DNA from: Neoconidiobolus thromboides FSU 785
Taxonomy: Eukaryota; Entomophthoromycota; Entomophthoromycetes; Entomophthorales; Neoconidiobolaceae
NCBI GenBank assembly: GCA_025603075.1
Contig: MU626379.1
Location: forward strand, 1 to 63,433
DNA length: 63,433 nt
Reading direction: 5' to 3'
The notes under the pieces were generated by a model. It had not been told where the DNA came from. It was given only the letters and a program-made list of their open reading frames with translations, and made no database searches. The position numbers and the translations under genes are program-made. Each line of letters opens with the position of its first letter. The first letter of the stretch is position 1. Shown in pieces: positions 60,874 to 63,433 of the stretch.

Positions 60874-61546
60874 ATAAAACAGTCAATACTTTTCTAAATT
60901 TGATAGTTTAGTTCATATACTTATGTACAATTTCTTATAGAATTTTAAGATATGGGGATGTTTCTTTTGATTTCATTACTTTTCCATTTTTTAAGCACTA
61001 TTTGAGCGGAAAATTTGTTAGTAAAATTCTTCAATACAAAAATACATCCCCATATAATGAAAAACAATGAATAATCAATAGTGCATTTTAAATTATATTT
61101 GAAGCTAATTTAGTTTCAAAAATTTACATAATTTTTACGAAAAATGTTCAAATTTTGTATAAAAAAACAATACTCTTGTACAAGTAACCCTTCAAAAAAG
61201 AAAAGCACGACTTAGTCACACAGTCAGTCAGTCACATTTAACATCAGAGTGAAAGCTTAATAAAGCCTAATTCTGGATCTAATATTCAAAATTTATACCA
61301 TTATTAGAAGATTACGAAAGGACTTATAAAACAAACATATAGCAACTAAATAACATAACGATTTGACTAAAACTATAGATATTTGAGCCAATGATATTTT
61401 TATAATTAGTCAATTCTAAACCTTAATTAATTAGAACTAATGTCATTTCCTCGTATATATTTGATTTTGGTTCCTCAAAACAAACTATTCTCAGTATATT
61501 TTGAATATAAATAGGGGTCAAAATGATTTTTCAGAATTAAAATTAA
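60874..61546. other. Intergenic region with repeat element
   Basis: About 670 bases; a near-intact TIR element at 60951-61054. Tandem AGTC steps at about 61217-61234 (CACACAGTCAGTCAGTCAC) are a tiny simple repeat. Confidence 0.5.
60951..61054 (+). mobile_element. ~100-bp TIR element, near-intact
   Basis: Left TA-TGGGGATGTTTCTTTTG, TTTCATTACTTTTCCATTT, core GCACTATTTGAGCGGAAAAT, right AAATACATCCCCA-TA. Perfect terminal nine bases and TA at both sides. Very similar to the copy at 55561-55665. Confidence 0.88.
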
Positions 61547-63433
61547 ATGACACAAAATCCAAGCTTATTACCAACTGCTATTAAACCTATCCACTATGAT
61601 CTAACGATTCTACCAAAAATAACTAGCTTAACTTTTGATGGCCTAGTATATATTAATTTGTTAGTCAAGAAAGATACGGATAGTATTGTATTCAACTGTA
61701 AAGCACTTGATATAAAAGTGGCCCAGGTAACTAAAGACAAAGATAACAGTGAAATAGAAATTGCAGAAACGATTGTTAACAGTGAAAAACAAACATGTAC
61801 ATTGAGGCTTACCAGCTATTTAAAAAAAGATGAAAAGTGGACTTTATACATAGAGTTTCATGGAACAATTAATCGAGGAATGGCAGGATTTTATGGTTCT
61901 TCTTATAATGATTTAGAGGGCAATGAAAAGATGGTCGTATCTACTCATTTTGAATCTTCAGATGCTAGACAAGCTTTCCCTTGTTGGGATGAGGTAAGGA
62001 TTTTATTATTTATTTTTGCTTTTAATTTATTTTTTAGCCAGCGTTAAGGGCAACTTTTGATATAAAGTTAATAGTTGAAAAAGATTTGATAGCATTAGCT
62101 AATACGCCAGTTGAATCAAAAAATGAGATTGAAATCAACGGAGAGAGATTTGATGAATATACTTTTGAAAGAACCCCAAATATGTCAACTTATGTAACTT
62201 AATATTTTATTAATTACTATTTAATCCCATTTCATAGATAGTTGCATTTGCAATCGGCGATTTCGATTATGTTGAAGGCCGAACTGTAGAGCAAGACATA
62301 GTAACAAGAGTGTACGCCACACGTGGCAGCGCCCATCTTGGCAAATTTGCTTTAGATGTGGCTGTGAGATCAATGGACTTGTATTACAAGTTATTTGACC
62401 AACCCTATCCAATTAAAAAATTAGACTTAATTGCTATACCTGATTTCAATATAGCAGCCATGGAAAATTGGGGCTTGATTACATTCAGAACAGTACGTTT
62501 ATTAAATGAGGATGGGATCAGTTCTCTTGAATCAACCCAAAGTGTTGCTGATAGCGTAGCTCATGAGGTAGCTCATCAATGGTTTGGTAATTTAGTGGCC
62601 TTAGAATGGTGGTCTCAACTTTGGTTAAAAGAAGGATTTGCAACATATATTGCTAGTTATGCAGTGGATAAACTATTTCCAGAATGGGATACATGGACGA
62701 AGTTTATAATAGATAATTAACAAAAAGCATTAAAATTAGATACCTTAAAAGCCTCACATCCCATACAAGTACCAGTCAATGATCCAAAACAAATTGGACA
62801 AATATTCGATGATATTTCCTATTCTAAAGGAGCTTCTATTTTGAGAATGTTATTTTCCTATCTTGGTGAGGATAAGTTTTTTGAAGGAATAAGAGTTTAT
62901 CTTGATAAATATCAATATTCAAATGCAACTACTAGTGAGTTATGGCAATGTCTAGAACAAGCTTCTAATAAACCAGTATCAGAGTTTATGGATTTATGGA
63001 CTAATGTAGCTGGATATCCATTATTATCAGTCAAACGTCATAATAACAATCAATTATTAATTGAGCAAAGTAGGTTTTATTCCAACAATGATACTAAAGA
63101 TAAAGATACAACTACACTTTGGTGGATACCCTTATTATTAAACCAAACAAACTCAATTGAAGTATTAAATGAGAAACAAATGATTTTAGATATCCAATTA
63201 GATCAATTTATTAAGTTTAATATTAATTCTATTGGTGTTTACAGAGTATGTTATGATGAGCAATGTTTGTTAGATTTAGGCAAACAAATTGAATCTGGAA
63301 ATTCTTTAACAGATTCAGATAAAATAGGTTTATTATCTGATGTTTACCATACAGCTATTTCTGGACATTCAAGTATTACATTTTATTTAAATTTCATATT
63401 TAAATTCAAAAATGAAAAGAATCCATTGTAAGT
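61547..63433 (+). pseudogene. M1 (puromycin-sensitive type) aminopeptidase with an in-frame stop; runs off the window
   Basis: Exons 61547-61993, 62038-62193, then 62238 onward, continuing past the window (a donor-like GTAAGT lies at its last bases). N-terminus: LLPTAIKPIHYDLTI. Zinc site [10 protein letters not shown] with the third ligand Glu 18 residues later in WLKEGFATY, and the proton-donor Tyr in DISYSKGAS. The substrate motif usually written GAMEN reads AAMEN. Between FIIDN and QKALKLDTLKASHPI, which are normally contiguous apart from one residue, sits TAA (62718-62720). No intron can remove it. The frame is otherwise intact on both sides, so this is a very young pseudogene, a sequencing error or a read-through site. 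M1 enzymes trim N-terminal residues of peptides in the cytosol. Confidence 0.85.

Noticed and set aside
62690-62730. An intron that would remove the in-frame TAA of the aminopeptidase
   Set aside because: The only GT nearby (62702) and later AG sites give spacings under 30 bases and the wrong phase, and the protein alignment leaves no missing or extra residues.

Overview
The window is nuclear DNA from an AT-rich fungus with compact genes and many short introns (about 30-60 bases, GT...AG). Fungal identity rests on a chitin synthase with a myosin-like motor domain, Sho1, Nop53, a Coq8-like kinase and secreted subtilases. A zygomycete-type, early-diverging fungus (for example Entomophthoromycotina such as Conidiobolus) fits the very high AT content, the secreted proteases and the rhodopsin-like receptor, but that placement is inference. 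Most genes had to be rebuilt by joining exons, and phase was checked at every junction given below.

Layout. 1-7300: the last codons of a secreted Cys-rich protein and its tandem paralogue (3483-4601), then proteasome receptor Rpn13 and a small secreted protein on the minus strand. 9500-14100: a seven-helix receptor, a TPMT-like methyltransferase and cystathionine beta-synthase. 14200-21400 (minus): sorting nexin Snx4, FG-nucleoporin Nup54 and a PPR protein. 21600-25000: a Ste24-like membrane protein that has lost its zinc-protease motif, plus a decayed paralogue. 27700-34300: a 1814-residue chitin synthase and an ArfGAP. 34700-39200: two head-to-head subtilases. 40600-48600: an Arg/Ser-rich protein of unknown function, a Rab5-like GTPase, Sho1 and Nop53. 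48900-53400: an alpha/beta hydrolase, a decayed gene and an aldo/keto reductase pseudogene. 56600-63433: a UDP-glycosyltransferase, a Coq8-like kinase and an M1 aminopeptidase interrupted by an in-frame stop.

The genes do not form a pathway cluster. Housekeeping genes (proteasome, nuclear pore, ribosome assembly, endosomal traffic, ubiquinone, cysteine synthesis) are mixed with secreted or surface genes lying in long AT-rich gaps. Those gaps hold the clearest unexplained structure: about 16 copies or fragments of a ~100-bp element with ends TGGGGATGT...ACATCCCCA, often flanked by TA on both sides. It looks like a MITE of Tc1/mariner type, and no copy lies in an exon of an intact gene.

Other points of interest are the catalytically dead Ste24 homologue, extremely short coding exons (5, 10 and 19 nt, possibly 4 nt), the stop codon inside a conserved aminopeptidase, and a Rab5-like GTPase with an acidic insertion.
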